NCBI RefSeq assembly: GCF_001418085.1
Contig: NZ_LIQH01000027.1
Span: forward strand, 62,001-126,000
DNA from: Lacinutrix algicola
GTDB lineage: Bacteria; Bacteroidota; Bacteroidia; Flavobacteriales; Flavobacteriaceae
Reading direction: 5' to 3'
DNA: 64,000 bases
Positions 1-7,813 of the stretch are shown here, piece after piece (the stretch's first letter is position 1; each line of letters begins with the position of its first letter). The translations under genes were made by a program, and so were the position numbers. The notes beneath the pieces are model-generated. The model saw only the letters and a list, made by a program, of their open reading frames with translations. It made no database searches and was not told where the DNA came from.

Positions 1-109
1 TAGTTCCGTTTACAATACTTTGCATTAAAACATAAATATTATCTGGTCCTGGCGAGATAGCTAAAACAGAAGTTGCTACTATAAAAGCTATAAGTGTATC
101 GGTATTCAC
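1..109 (-). CDS. LysE/RhtB family amino-acid exporter (N-terminal part, cut by window edge)
   Basis: The first 36 codons read on the minus strand from a GTG at 109-107. The translation contains the N-terminal LysE signature SPGPDNIYVLMQSIVNG following a hydrophobic first helix, which is typical of LysE/RhtB inner-membrane effluxers of amino acids or related metabolites. The GTG follows the pyrD stop codon (112-110) directly, with no in-frame ATG nearby, so the two genes are probably co-transcribed and translationally coupled. Substrate cannot be told from this fragment. Confidence 0.8.
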   Translation of the reverse strand, partial: MNTDTLIAFIVATSVLAISPGPDNIYVLMQSIVNGT

Positions 110-1144
110 TTAAAAGTCTTTTAGTATTGCCTTATTAATCTTTTTAATAAGCGAAGGTCCTTCGTATATAAAACCTGTATAAATTTGTACTAAATCTGCA
201 CCTGCTTCAATTTTTGATAACGCATCTTCGGCAGAGTGTATGCCTCCTACTCCAATAATTGGAAAGGATTTTTTACTCTTATCAGATAAATATTTAATAA
301 CCTGTGTAGACTTTTCTAAAACTGGTTGTCCGCTTAATCCTCCGTTTCCTATTTCGGTAAGTCTTTCTTCAGATGCCTTTAAACCTGATCTGTCATTAGA
401 AGTATTACTTGCAATTACACCATCAAGATTTGTTTCGGCAACTAATTCTATAATTTCGTCTAACTGTCCGTTATTTAAATCCGGAGCAATTTTTAAAAGT
501 ATTGGTCTTTGTTTATCGAATGTTTTATTTGCAGCTTGTACTGCACCAATTAACTCTAACAAATAATCTTTATCATTTAGTTTTGCATGACTGCCAACAT
601 TTGGGCAGCTTACATTAAGTACAAAGTAATCTACGTACGGATGCAATGCATTAAAACACTCTAAGTAATCTTTAGTATAATCTTCTGGTTTTGTCTGTGT
701 GTTTTTACCAATGTTTCCACCAATAATTAGCTTTCCTTTATTTTTCTTTAATTGCGTTATAGCAGCTTGGAGTCCTTCATTATTAAAGCCCATTCTATTA
801 ATAATCCCTTTATCATCTTTTAATCGAAACAAACGCTTTTTAGGATTTCCAGCTTGTCCTTTTGGTGTTACAGTTCCTATTTCTATAAAACCAAAACCAA
901 AATTTGCCAATTCGTTATACAACACTGCATTTTTATCGAAACCTGCAGCTAATCCTACTGGATTTTTAAAGGTTAAACCGAAGAGTTTACGCTCTAGTTT
1001 AGCATCTTCAATAAGAAACAAACTTCTGTATAAAGCAGCAACTCCAGGAATTTTTGAAGTAAATTTTATTAATGAAAATGTGAAATAATGAACCTTCTCG
1101 GGATCGAAAAGAAAGAATAATGGGCGTAGTAATAATTTGTACAT
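110..1144 (-). CDS. pyrD: dihydroorotate dehydrogenase (quinone), class 2
   Basis: Oxidises dihydroorotate to orotate with electrons passed to quinone, the fourth step of de novo pyrimidine synthesis, at the inner face of the membrane. At 344 aa it has class 2 length, with the amphipathic N-terminal helix region (1-45) expected for membrane docking. The FMN/substrate segments [10 protein letters not shown] (64-73), [15 protein letters not shown] (90-104), NRMGFNN (116-122) and the C-terminal GVGGI and QIYTGF blocks are present. The active-site loop reads NVSCPNV with Cys180 where E. coli class 2 PyrD has catalytic Ser175; Cys is the base of class 1 enzymes. The gene precedes a LysE exporter and has a Bacteroidota-type promoter upstream. 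Confidence 0.95.
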   Translation of the reverse strand: MYKLLLRPLFFLFDPEKVHYFTFSLIKFTSKIPGVAALYRSLFLIEDAKLERKLFGLTFKNPVGLAAGFDKNAVLYNELANFGFGFIEIGTVTPKGQAGNPKKRLFRLKDDKGIINRMGFNNEGLQAAITQLKKNKGKLIIGGNIGKNTQTKPEDYTKDYLECFNALHPYVDYFVLNVSCPNVGSHAKLNDKDYLLELIGAVQAANKTFDKQRPILLKIAPDLNNGQLDEIIELVAETNLDGVIASNTSNDRSGLKASEERLTEIGNGGLSGQPVLEKSTQVIKYLSDKSKKSFPIIGVGGIHSAEDALSKIEAGADLVQIYTGFIYEGPSLIKKINKAILKDF

Positions 1145-1159
1145 CTAATAATGTTTGCA

Positions 1160-1189
1160 CAAAAATACTTCTAAAAAAAAGATGAACAA
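1160..1189 (-). promoter_or_regulatory. Bacteroidota-type promoter of pyrD
   Basis: On the minus strand, TTG at 1189-1187, 19 bp spacer, then TATTTTTG at 1167-1160, matching the -33/-7 pattern TTG-N19-TAnnTTTG known for Bacteroidota primary sigma factor. It lies 16 bp upstream of the pyrD ATG. Confidence 0.6.
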
Positions 1190-1216
1190 TTCAAAAGCCA
1201 AAAAACTTAATAATCG

Positions 1217-1224
1217 TAACTTTG
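1217..1224 (+). promoter_or_regulatory. -7 box upstream of pepT
   Basis: TAACTTTG matches TAnnTTTG, 60 bp before the pepT ATG. No convincing TTG element lies 19-20 bp upstream, so this is a weaker call. Confidence 0.4.
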
Positions 1225-1283
1225 AAACTTAAAGGATTACTAAGTTTATTCACTCGAATTCATAAAATAAAAACATTGATAAA

Positions 1284-2522
1284 ATGATTTCAAAACAAGA
1301 CATAATAAAACGCTTTGTAGGTTACGTAACGGTTGATACAGAATCGGATCCAGAAAGCGACACAACGCCAAGTACAGCCAAACAGTGGGATTTAGCAAAC
1401 ATATTAGTAGACGAGCTAAAGGCTATTGGTATGAGCGATGTTACTATAGACGAGAACGCTTATATTATGGCAACTTTACCTAGTAATGTTGACCACGACA
1501 CGCCAACTATTGGTTTTATTTCGCATTTTGATACGACTCCAGATTTTACTGGTGCTAACGTAAAACCTCAAATTATTGAGAGTTACGATGGTAAAGACAT
1601 TATACTTAACGAGGCTGAAAACATTGTGTTGTCTCCAGACTATTTTGACGATTTATTATTATACAAAGGTCAGACCCTAATTACAACAGACGGCACAACG
1701 CTTTTAGGAGCAGATGATAAAGCTGGAATTACAGAGATTATTTCTGCTATGGAATATCTTATTGCTAATCCGCAAATAAAACATGGTGATATAAAAGTTG
1801 GTTTTACACCAGACGAAGAAATTGGTCGTGGTGCACATAAATTTGATGTCAAGAAATTTGGTGCAGATTGGGCTTACACAATGGATGGTAGCCAAATAGG
1901 AGAACTTGAATACGAAAACTTTAATGCTGCAGGAGCTGTAGTTACCGTAAAAGGTAAAATAGTGCATCCTGGTTATGCAAAAGGTAAAATGGTAAACTCT
2001 ATGTACATTGCTACAGAGTTTATAAACTCTTTACCACGCATGGAAACACCAGAACATACAGAAGGTTACGAAGGTTTCTTTCACCTATATTCTATTAAAG
2101 GAGAAGTTGAAGATACTAAGCTCGAGTATATTATACGTGATCATGATCTTGGACATTTTGAAGCTAGAAAAGAAGTTATGCAAAAATTAACCAACGAGTT
2201 AAATGCGCAATACGGAAGAGAAGTTATTAAAATTGAGATTAAAGATCAATATTTTAATATGAAAGAAAAAGTGGAACCTGTAATGCATATTGTAGATATT
2301 GCCGAAGAAGCAATGAAACAATTAGGTATTACGCCATTAATTAAAGCCATACGTGGTGGAACAGATGGTTCTCAATTAAGTTATATGGGTTTACCTTGCC
2401 CTAATATTTTTGCTGGTGGACATAATTTTCATGGACGTTACGAGTACGTACCTGTAGAAAGTATGATTAAAGCTACCGAAGTTATTTGCAAAATTTGTGA
2501 GCTTACTGCAGAGCAGAAATAA
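1284..2522 (+). CDS. pepT: peptidase T (tripeptide aminopeptidase)
   Basis: A cytosolic M20B dinuclear zinc peptidase that removes the N-terminal residue from tripeptides. The 412-aa length equals the family norm. Zinc-ligand blocks by comparison with Salmonella PepT are His81 in SHFDTTPDF, Asp144 in LGADDKAG, Glu179 in TPDEEIGRG (Glu178 as general base), Asp201 in TMDG and His383 in NFHGRY. The lid domain occupies roughly residues 210-320. The gene is monocistronic: a promoter box lies 60 bp upstream and a strong hairpin terminator 25 bp downstream. Confidence 0.95.
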   Translation: MISKQDIIKRFVGYVTVDTESDPESDTTPSTAKQWDLANILVDELKAIGMSDVTIDENAYIMATLPSNVDHDTPTIGFISHFDTTPDFTGANVKPQIIESYDGKDIILNEAENIVLSPDYFDDLLLYKGQTLITTDGTTLLGADDKAGITEIISAMEYLIANPQIKHGDIKVGFTPDEEIGRGAHKFDVKKFGADWAYTMDGSQIGELEYENFNAAGAVVTVKGKIVHPGYAKGKMVNSMYIATEFINSLPRMETPEHTEGYEGFFHLYSIKGEVEDTKLEYIIRDHDLGHFEARKEVMQKLTNELNAQYGREVIKIEIKDQYFNMKEKVEPVMHIVDIAEEAMKQLGITPLIKAIRGGTDGSQLSYMGLPCPNIFAGGHNFHGRYEYVPVESMIKATEVICKICELTAEQK

Positions 2523-2546
2523 ACAGTATTTTATTACTATAAATTT

Positions 2547-2585
2547 AACAGCCAAAACATATTTTGTTTTGGCTGTTTTAGTTTT
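2547..2585 (+). terminator. rho-independent terminator after pepT
   Basis: A 13-bp perfect stem (AACAGCCAAAACA, 2547-2559, with its complement at 2565-2577) around a 5-nt loop, followed by TTTAGTTTTT. A near-identical stem recurs at 5119-5149. Confidence 0.85.
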
Positions 2586-2591
2586 TACAAA

Positions 2592-2684
2592 CTTGACTTT
2601 GCAAAATAAATACGCTAACTTCGTTTAACGTATGATATAAAACATTGAAACGATTTTATATCAGCGAGACATTGTATGCATTCC
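2592..2684. repeat. attC-like folded site, left half, upstream of the TPR gene
   Basis: Contains CTTGACTTTG, then GCTAACT, then arm TTCGTTTAACGT (2620-2631), an inner hairpin GATATAAAA (2634-2642) / TTTTATATC (2654-2662), AGCGAGAC (2663-2670) and ATTGTATGCA (2671-2680). The complement of the outer arm is not here but 2.4 kb away at 5045-5056 (ACGTTAAACGAA). The order arm, short spacer, inner stem, spacer GAGAC, GTT-arm resembles an integron attC (R''-L''-L'-R'). A homologous unsplit site lies at 18273-18374. Confidence 0.5.
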
Positions 2685-5046
2685 AGAAAACCAATAAAGT
2701 AAATGAAAAAAAGTGAAAAAATTCTAATTATAGCTATTCTATCTTTTTTTCTTGGAGTTTTAATATTCGGACATCAATTTACTACGTCTCTATTAATAAG
2801 CACATCTATTCTAAGTATTTGCTACATCATAGGTGGTTTTTATTTTTTAAATTATCAGAATGATAAAGACAAACTAAATATATTAGCAGGAATAATTTTA
2901 GGTTTTGCTCTAGGTAGTTTTACATTTACATTATGGATGCCAGTATCTGTTTTTAGAAAGGTTATAGTCTCAATAAATATCATATTTTCTATTTTATTAA
3001 TTGGATTATGGATTTATAAAAAAAATAATTTTAATAGAAAACTTAAATCTATTTTTTTTAGATCTATAACTATAGCTATTTTTACCTCATTTTTTTCTTT
3101 TTCTAGCGTTCATTTTAATACTTATAGGGATTTCTTATTAAGAATGCTTACTCCTGATACTAGTCTATCTAACAACTTATTAATGTTTGAAAAAATAGAT
3201 GAGTATAAAGGTTTTATGAACTTAAAAAAGTATGACTCAGCTATAGTCAAAGCCAATGAAGCAATCTTATATGGAAAAAAATGGAGAGATTATGACACTT
3301 TATATTATCAAGATTTTTCTGGGACATATGAGTTTTTATCAGATGCTTATATAGATAATGGAGATGAGTATTTTAATAAAAAGGACTTTAAGAATGCTCT
3401 ATCTAATTATATAAAAGCAGATAGTATACTAACTCACAAAGAACATAAACCTAAATATGTAAAATCTACTGAAAGTGAAATATACTGGAATCATTATAAT
3501 CTATTTTTAACATATAATAAGCTTTTAGATTATGACAATTATGATTCTGAATTTGAATATTTAATTGAAAATTATTCAAAAGTAAAAGACACCTTTGATA
3601 TCGACTACCATCATATATTAGAAAACGCATCTAATAATTATTACACGCGCTCATACTACAGTGATGCAATAGAACTAAACAAAGCATCTTTAATTATCTT
3701 AAATCAAGACAGCGTTAATAATATAAATTCATTTAAAAGCACCTATGTTCGCTTAATTAAAAATTATTTAATTACTGATAGCACCCAAACTGCAAAAACA
3801 TATTTAAAAGAATTCGAAAAAATCGCTTCAAAAAACGACTGTCTATATTTGTTATACAAAACTAGAATTCTCCAAAAAGAAAACATTAAAGAAGCTTTAG
3901 AGACTGCAAAAAAAACTTGCGAATGTGCTGAACAAGAAAACCAACCTTCAAGTTTATTTTTTTCAAATCTATTATTACTAAAATTAGAGCTTGAAAACTC
4001 AAATTACAAGAACTTTGAGAAGCAAATAAAAATTACTCAAGATTTAATTTCTAAAACTGATAATAAAACATACAATCAATCATTTATAGATGAACTTTTA
4101 GCTTATTATAACTTTATAAAAGGAAATTATGTAGACTCAAAAAAATATTATGTAAAAGCGCTTAATAATCCTAAAAACATTAAAGAAGTCAAAAAAAACG
4201 CACTCGAATTAAAAATAGCGCAAATAAATGACGAACTAGATATTAATTATGATAGAAATAATCTTAATTTAAAGATTCTTAATTTTTTATCCGAGTATGA
4301 TACCAATTACCCGAGTACTACAACTTTTCATAACGATTTAGGAAACATTAACACTGGAATCAATACTAAACTATCTGACTCTATTTTTAAAGTAACAATT
4401 GAATGCCATAAAAAATTTGGAATTACTAAATCTCCTAAATTAGGAATTGCTTACAATGGTTTAGCAACAAATCAATTACATCTAAAAAAATATAAAAAAG
4501 CTGATTCCTTATATACAATTGCAATAAAAAAACTAAATGATTTTTATGGCAAACAACAGAATGTAAATCAACTTATTTGTTATTCTAATATTATTGAATT
4601 AAAATTAAATCAAAAAAAATATGACCAAGGTTTAGATTTCTTAAAAAAAGCCCGCTTAACGAAAATAAATTGTTTCAATAAAGAAGTAACAATATATGAT
4701 GCATATCTACTAAATTTAGAAGGAGACATAATTAAAGGGAATAAAAAAGACAAATCTCTATCAACTGAAAAATATAATCAAGCATTGGATATAGCAAAAA
4801 ATTATTTTGATGATAATCATAGATTTATAAAAAAACTCAAGAATAAAATAGAATAATAACCCACTACAACAATTGCTATAGTTAATACGGGTTTTGGTGC
4901 TTAACCCAAAGTTTATAGTATTTTAACAAAGTCCGCCAAATCTTTTGATTTGGCTTTAGAATAAAAAAGATAAAATAAAAAGTTTTGGCTAAGTGTTTAT
5001 TCGAAAATTAATTACTTTTAATTCCCGTACTAACCATAGCCGAGAC
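2671..5046 (+). mobile_element. putative integron-like gene cassette carrying one TPR gene
   Basis: Removing these 2376 bp joins AGCGAGAC to GTTAAACGAA and restores a continuous palindrome like the one at 18304-18374. The segment is bounded by short direct repeats AGCGAGAC (2663-2670) and AGCCGAGAC (5038-5046). It holds a single plus-strand ORF and ends in a large folded region whose first arm CACTACAAC (4862-4870) is nearly complementary to the segment's own first bases, as a circular cassette would require. No transposase or integrase is encoded here. Exact boundaries are inferred. Confidence 0.4.
2703..4856 (+). CDS. membrane-anchored TPR-repeat protein, unknown function
   Basis: The 717-aa product has about five hydrophobic segments at the N terminus (near residues 6-24, 27-50, 58-80, 85-104 and 118-136), then a long mostly helical region with TPR-like units such as ALSNYIKADSI, YSDAIELNKASLI, YVDSKKYYVKALN and YKKADSLYTIAIKKL. 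It probably sits in the inner membrane with the TPR part acting as a protein-binding scaffold; no enzymatic motif is seen. Base composition is noticeably more AT-rich than in pepT, with many AAA/AAT/TTA codons. It is the only gene inside the cassette-like segment 2671-5046, which suggests arrival by transfer. A small hairpin at 4935-4954 may end its transcript. Confidence 0.75.
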   Translation: MKKSEKILIIAILSFFLGVLIFGHQFTTSLLISTSILSICYIIGGFYFLNYQNDKDKLNILAGIILGFALGSFTFTLWMPVSVFRKVIVSINIIFSILLIGLWIYKKNNFNRKLKSIFFRSITIAIFTSFFSFSSVHFNTYRDFLLRMLTPDTSLSNNLLMFEKIDEYKGFMNLKKYDSAIVKANEAILYGKKWRDYDTLYYQDFSGTYEFLSDAYIDNGDEYFNKKDFKNALSNYIKADSILTHKEHKPKYVKSTESEIYWNHYNLFLTYNKLLDYDNYDSEFEYLIENYSKVKDTFDIDYHHILENASNNYYTRSYYSDAIELNKASLIILNQDSVNNINSFKSTYVRLIKNYLITDSTQTAKTYLKEFEKIASKNDCLYLLYKTRILQKENIKEALETAKKTCECAEQENQPSSLFFSNLLLLKLELENSNYKNFEKQIKITQDLISKTDNKTYNQSFIDELLAYYNFIKGNYVDSKKYYVKALNNPKNIKEVKKNALELKIAQINDELDINYDRNNLNLKILNFLSEYDTNYPSTTTFHNDLGNINTGINTKLSDSIFKVTIECHKKFGITKSPKLGIAYNGLATNQLHLKKYKKADSLYTIAIKKLNDFYGKQQNVNQLICYSNIIELKLNQKKYDQGLDFLKKARLTKINCFNKEVTIYDAYLLNLEGDIIKGNKKDKSLSTEKYNQALDIAKNYFDDNHRFIKKLKNKIE

Positions 5047-5056
5047 GTTAAACGAA
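4862..5056. repeat. large attC-like folded non-coding region after the TPR gene
   Basis: Outer imperfect inverted repeat GCTATAGTTAATACGGG (4875-4891) / CCCGTACTAACCATAGC (5024-5040), 15 of 17 bases pairing, encloses about 130 nt that contain a perfect hairpin GCCAAATC-TTTT-GATTTGGC (4935-4954). It is preceded by CACTACAACAAT (4862-4873) and followed by CGAGAC (5041-5046) and GTTAAACGAA. Compensating differences between the arms suggest the fold matters. From memory, not checked, very similar non-coding tails follow small hypothetical genes in other flavobacterial genomes. Confidence 0.5.
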
Positions 5057-5116
5057 TCTCTTCAAAAAATTAATCCTAAAGAAAAAAAAGCAAAAAATAC
5101 TCAATATAATTTATAC

Positions 5117-5159
5117 AAAACAGCCAAAACATATATTGTTTTGGCTGTTTTACTTTTTA
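5117..5159. terminator. bidirectional terminator between the cassette and the dehydrogenase gene
   Basis: A 13-bp stem AACAGCCAAAACA (5119-5131) with its complement at 5137-5149, flanked by A-rich and T-rich tracts on both sides so it can work for the minus-strand gene ending at 5194. It is almost identical to the pepT terminator at 2547-2577, and similarity continues for about 30 bp downstream. Confidence 0.75.
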
Positions 5160-5193
5160 TAAATTTAACTTTCTAATATAAATTTACGTACTG

Positions 5194-6075
5194 CTATTTC
5201 TTTAACTCTGTGAAATAATCAAAGATTTCAGGAACATTTAAACTACCCATATCAGCACCTAAAGCAGCTTGAAGGTTTCCAGAAGTTGCTTCAGCAATTG
5301 TAGAAGTTGTACCAAGATCGTTCATCATCTGTACAAAATAACCTAAATCTTTATTAGCATTCGCAATAGAGAAACCTAAATCACTTACATTGTCTACTGC
5401 ATAGTTTTTACAGAATTTCATAAATGGTGAATTTGATGGTCCTGATGACATAATATCAAAAAGTTGTTGTCCATCTACACCAGCAAGTTTAGCAGCAGCA
5501 AAAGCTTGAGACATAGCAACCACAGTTGTCATACCCATAAAATTATTAATCAGTTTAGTTGTATGTCCAGCACCAAGAGCACCTAGGTAAAATACGTTCT
5601 CTCCTTGTTCGTCAAGAACTGGTTTTACTTTCGCGAAAATATCTTTATCTCCTGCAGCCATAATGTTAAGTAATCCGTCTTTTGCATGAGCAGGTGTACG
5701 CCCAAGTGGAGCATCAATCATACCTGCACCTTTTACAGCAAGGTCCTTACCAATTTTAATAGTAGATGCAGGAATAGATGTTCCAAAATCAATTAAAACA
5801 GCACCTTCCTTAATACCTGCAAGAACACCATCTTCACCGTAAACAATCATTTCTACAACCGCTGAAGTTGTAAGACAAAACATTACAATATCACTCTTTT
5901 GAGCTAATTCTTTTGGAGAAGATGCTTCAGTAGCATTACCACGAGCTATAACCTTTGCAACTTCATCTTTATTAAGATCCATTACTGTTAATTCGAATCC
6001 TCTCTTTTGAAGATTTTCAACCATGTTTCCGCCCATAAGGCCAAGTCCGATAAATCCTATAGTTGGTTTTTTCAT
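5194..6075 (-). CDS. NAD(P)-dependent beta-hydroxyacid dehydrogenase (3-hydroxyisobutyrate dehydrogenase family)
   Basis: A 293-aa cytosolic oxidoreductase of normal family length. The Rossmann glycine motif GFIGLGLMGGNM lies at 7-18, the substrate loop DAPLGRT at 121-127 and catalytic Lys174 in GHTTKLINN, followed by the all-helical dimerisation domain. The substrate loop carries GRT instead of the SGG typical of 3-hydroxyisobutyrate and tartronate-semialdehyde reductases; from memory the GRT form occurs in E. coli YihU (3-sulfolactaldehyde reductase) and related C4/C3 semialdehyde reductases. The exact substrate is therefore open. It is a single gene with its own -7 box. Confidence 0.85.
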   Translation of the reverse strand: MKKPTIGFIGLGLMGGNMVENLQKRGFELTVMDLNKDEVAKVIARGNATEASSPKELAQKSDIVMFCLTTSAVVEMIVYGEDGVLAGIKEGAVLIDFGTSIPASTIKIGKDLAVKGAGMIDAPLGRTPAHAKDGLLNIMAAGDKDIFAKVKPVLDEQGENVFYLGALGAGHTTKLINNFMGMTTVVAMSQAFAAAKLAGVDGQQLFDIMSSGPSNSPFMKFCKNYAVDNVSDLGFSIANANKDLGYFVQMMNDLGTTSTIAEATSGNLQAALGADMGSLNVPEIFDYFTELKK

Positions 6076-6097
6076 AAATAATGTATAATTTTTGCCG

Positions 6098-6105
6098 CAA
6101 AGATA
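6098..6105 (-). promoter_or_regulatory. -7 box of the hydroxyacid dehydrogenase gene
   Basis: TATCTTTG followed by C on the minus strand (6105-6098) is a perfect Bacteroidota -7 element, 23 bp before the ATG at 6075. The upstream -33 element is not clear. Confidence 0.5.
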
Positions 6106-6402
6106 TACATCTATTAGCTAAAACATCTCGCTCAGCTCATAAAAGCGAAATCCATGAAATTTGACTATAAAAATTTTAATTTTGTGAAAATAATTATAAA
6201 AAAATATGAAATAATAATTTTTGCTAACGCAAAAAATTAATTCAATTATCTCAACATACAAAACACCTCACCATAACATTAAATAAAACTATTTAAACGA
6301 GAGTTACACACAAAAATCTTAATGTTATATTTGGAATAAATGTTACATTAAAATCGCTCAATCTTTATTCTTTTTTTAGTCTAAAATAGTGGTATTGATG
6401 AC
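6106..6402. other. AT-rich intergenic stretch without recognised content
   Basis: I see no convincing reading frame, RNA gene or strong palindrome here. It separates the dehydrogenase promoter from the decayed cydA fragment and may contain the old promoter of that gene. Confidence 0.5.
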
Positions 6403-6863
6403 ATGATATTTAACGATAGATTGCAATTCGCATTTACTACTTCTTTCCATTAAATACTTCCACAATTAACCATAGGTTTATTGTTATTGATAGTTTATTT
6501 TAAATGGAAACACCTTAGAAATAATATTGAAAAATATAATAACGTTGCAAAGTTTTTTATATTTTTTTGCTGTAAACTTTATAATTGGTGTTGTAATAGG
6601 AATTCCTATGGAATTTCAATTTGGCACCAATTAGGCGAAATCTTCTGAATTAACAGGTGGTATTATTAGTCAAACCCTAGCATCCTCTGGCTTACGAAAT
6701 TTTAGACAATGGTAAATTTGTATTACAAAACTTTTCGGCATTATTTGCAACCCCTTGGCTCGTATCTGCTTATTTTGTAATTATGGAAAGTGTTTTTGAA
6801 ACTAAAAAAGCTGGCGTCGAAATTGTATTGATTAAGCAGCCAAATCATGGTAGAAAAAAATAG
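6403..6863 (+). pseudogene. cydA: degraded cytochrome bd oxidase subunit I (cydA remnant)
   Basis: Fragments in different frames match CydA in the right order. From the ATG at 6403: MIFNDRLQFAFTTSFH, a stop at 6451-6453 where Tyr is expected, then ILPQLTIGLLLLIVYFKWKH. After a frameshift comes NFIIGVVIGIPMEFQFGTN with a stop where the conserved Trp stands, then AKSSELTGGIISQTLA. A large internal deletion follows and then, from 6693, YEILDNGKFVLQNF and SALFATPWL. The rest of that frame to the stop at 6861-6863 is not recognised. CydA is the haem-bearing subunit of the high-affinity quinol oxidase; only about a quarter of a normal gene remains. No cydB is seen nearby. Confidence 0.75.
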
Positions 6864-6959
6864 ATAATAAAATAGTAGTACCAGATGATTATCCAAAAAA
6901 GATTAATGAGAGGTAAAATAGACAAAATGGATTACGGTCATTAATCTAAAACCATTGTT

Positions 6960-7238
6960 ATGACAGATACTTTAATTTCCTTAATTAGTATTCTTATAGG
7001 CGTAATTGGTGCTAATAGCACTGGTTGTGTCTAAAAAAAATACTCCTTTGTTTTAATAGGCAATACAATAGCTGGTGTTTTTGGTAGTCTATTTTTGATT
7101 AAATCTTTTGGGCGATTGGACTTTAATCCTTTTTCTATTATGGAAAATAGAACGTTTCATCTTTGGCTATTTACTATCAATTATATTGTGTCATTTATTG
7201 GAGCTGCTTGAGCAATGATTTTGATAAAAAAAAATTAA
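6960..7238 (+). pseudogene. broken gene for a small hydrophobic membrane protein
   Basis: Starting at ATG 6960 the frame reads TDTLISLISILIGVIGANSTG, then an in-frame TAA at 7032-7034, then KKYSFVLIGNTIAGVFGSLF and LIKSFGRLDF, a second stop TGA at 7209-7211, and ends at 7236-7238. Read through, it would be a 92-codon protein with three hydrophobic segments, reminiscent of small flavobacterial membrane proteins with a GlsB/YeaQ-like glycine pattern. Two stops in frame, next to the dead cydA, show decay. Confidence 0.6.
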
Positions 7239-7321
7239 AACATAAAATGAATAATAGTAATAAAGATTAAATTAGACACTTTTAAGCACTAATAGTAAAC
7301 CACAAACAAAATATTCTAAAC

Positions 7322-7759
7322 TTGAAAATAGCTAATCCTGAAAACAACTACATAGACGCCAACACTATTGAAGCTAAAGAAGGAGATTATCTATACACTA
7401 AGGCATCGCAAATTCAAAATGCAGGTAATGGTTTATATACTGCTATAGCTATTTATAAAAATGAAATAATAACATTGTTTAAAGGAGAAATTCTCGATAC
7501 TAAAGAGGCCGAAAAAAGAGCTAAACAAAATAACGATCGTTATTTTATAAATTTATTAGATGGCACTATTATGGACAGCATGCATACAGACTGCTTTGCT
7601 AAATATGCCAATGATGCTATTAATAGCAACTTTAAAAAAAATGCAGAAATAACTTTAGATGCCGATGATAATGTTTGCTTAAAAGCAATTAAGAAAATTA
7701 AATCTGGTGAAGAAATATTTTGCAGCTATGGAAAACGATATTGGAAAAAGCACCATTAA
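7322..7759 (+). CDS. SET-domain protein, putative lysine methyltransferase
   Basis: The 145-aa product starts with TTG and is essentially one SET domain: GNGLYTAIAIYKNE (35-48) forms the SAM-binding start, KYANDAINSN (94-103) corresponds to the pseudoknot NHxxxPN region, and GEEIFCSYG (129-137) to the C-terminal GEELxxxY with Tyr136 as catalytic tyrosine candidate. No DNA-binding or post-SET cysteines are present. Small stand-alone bacterial SET proteins are thought to methylate protein lysines, with mostly unknown targets. It stands alone after the decayed region; 54 bp separate it from the DUF2200 gene. The TTG start is the first in-frame start giving the full domain, but remains uncertain. 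Confidence 0.75.
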   Translation: MKIANPENNYIDANTIEAKEGDYLYTKASQIQNAGNGLYTAIAIYKNEIITLFKGEILDTKEAEKRAKQNNDRYFINLLDGTIMDSMHTDCFAKYANDAINSNFKKNAEITLDADDNVCLKAIKKIKSGEEIFCSYGKRYWKKHH

Positions 7760-7813
7760 GTACTGATTTTACTTTCATTAAATTTTCTTATTTTTAAGAA
7801 CAAAGAATACATT

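Noticed and set aside
240-1088. Plus-strand open frames opposite pyrD (240-566 and 699-1088)
   Set aside because: They are antisense shadows of a well-conserved gene, with no promoter and no protein-like composition.
2620-5056. Insertion sequence with terminal inverted repeats
   Set aside because: The arms are part of a longer folded site, no transposase is encoded, and the junction at GAGAC/GTT with an empty homologue at 18273 fits site-specific recombination better.
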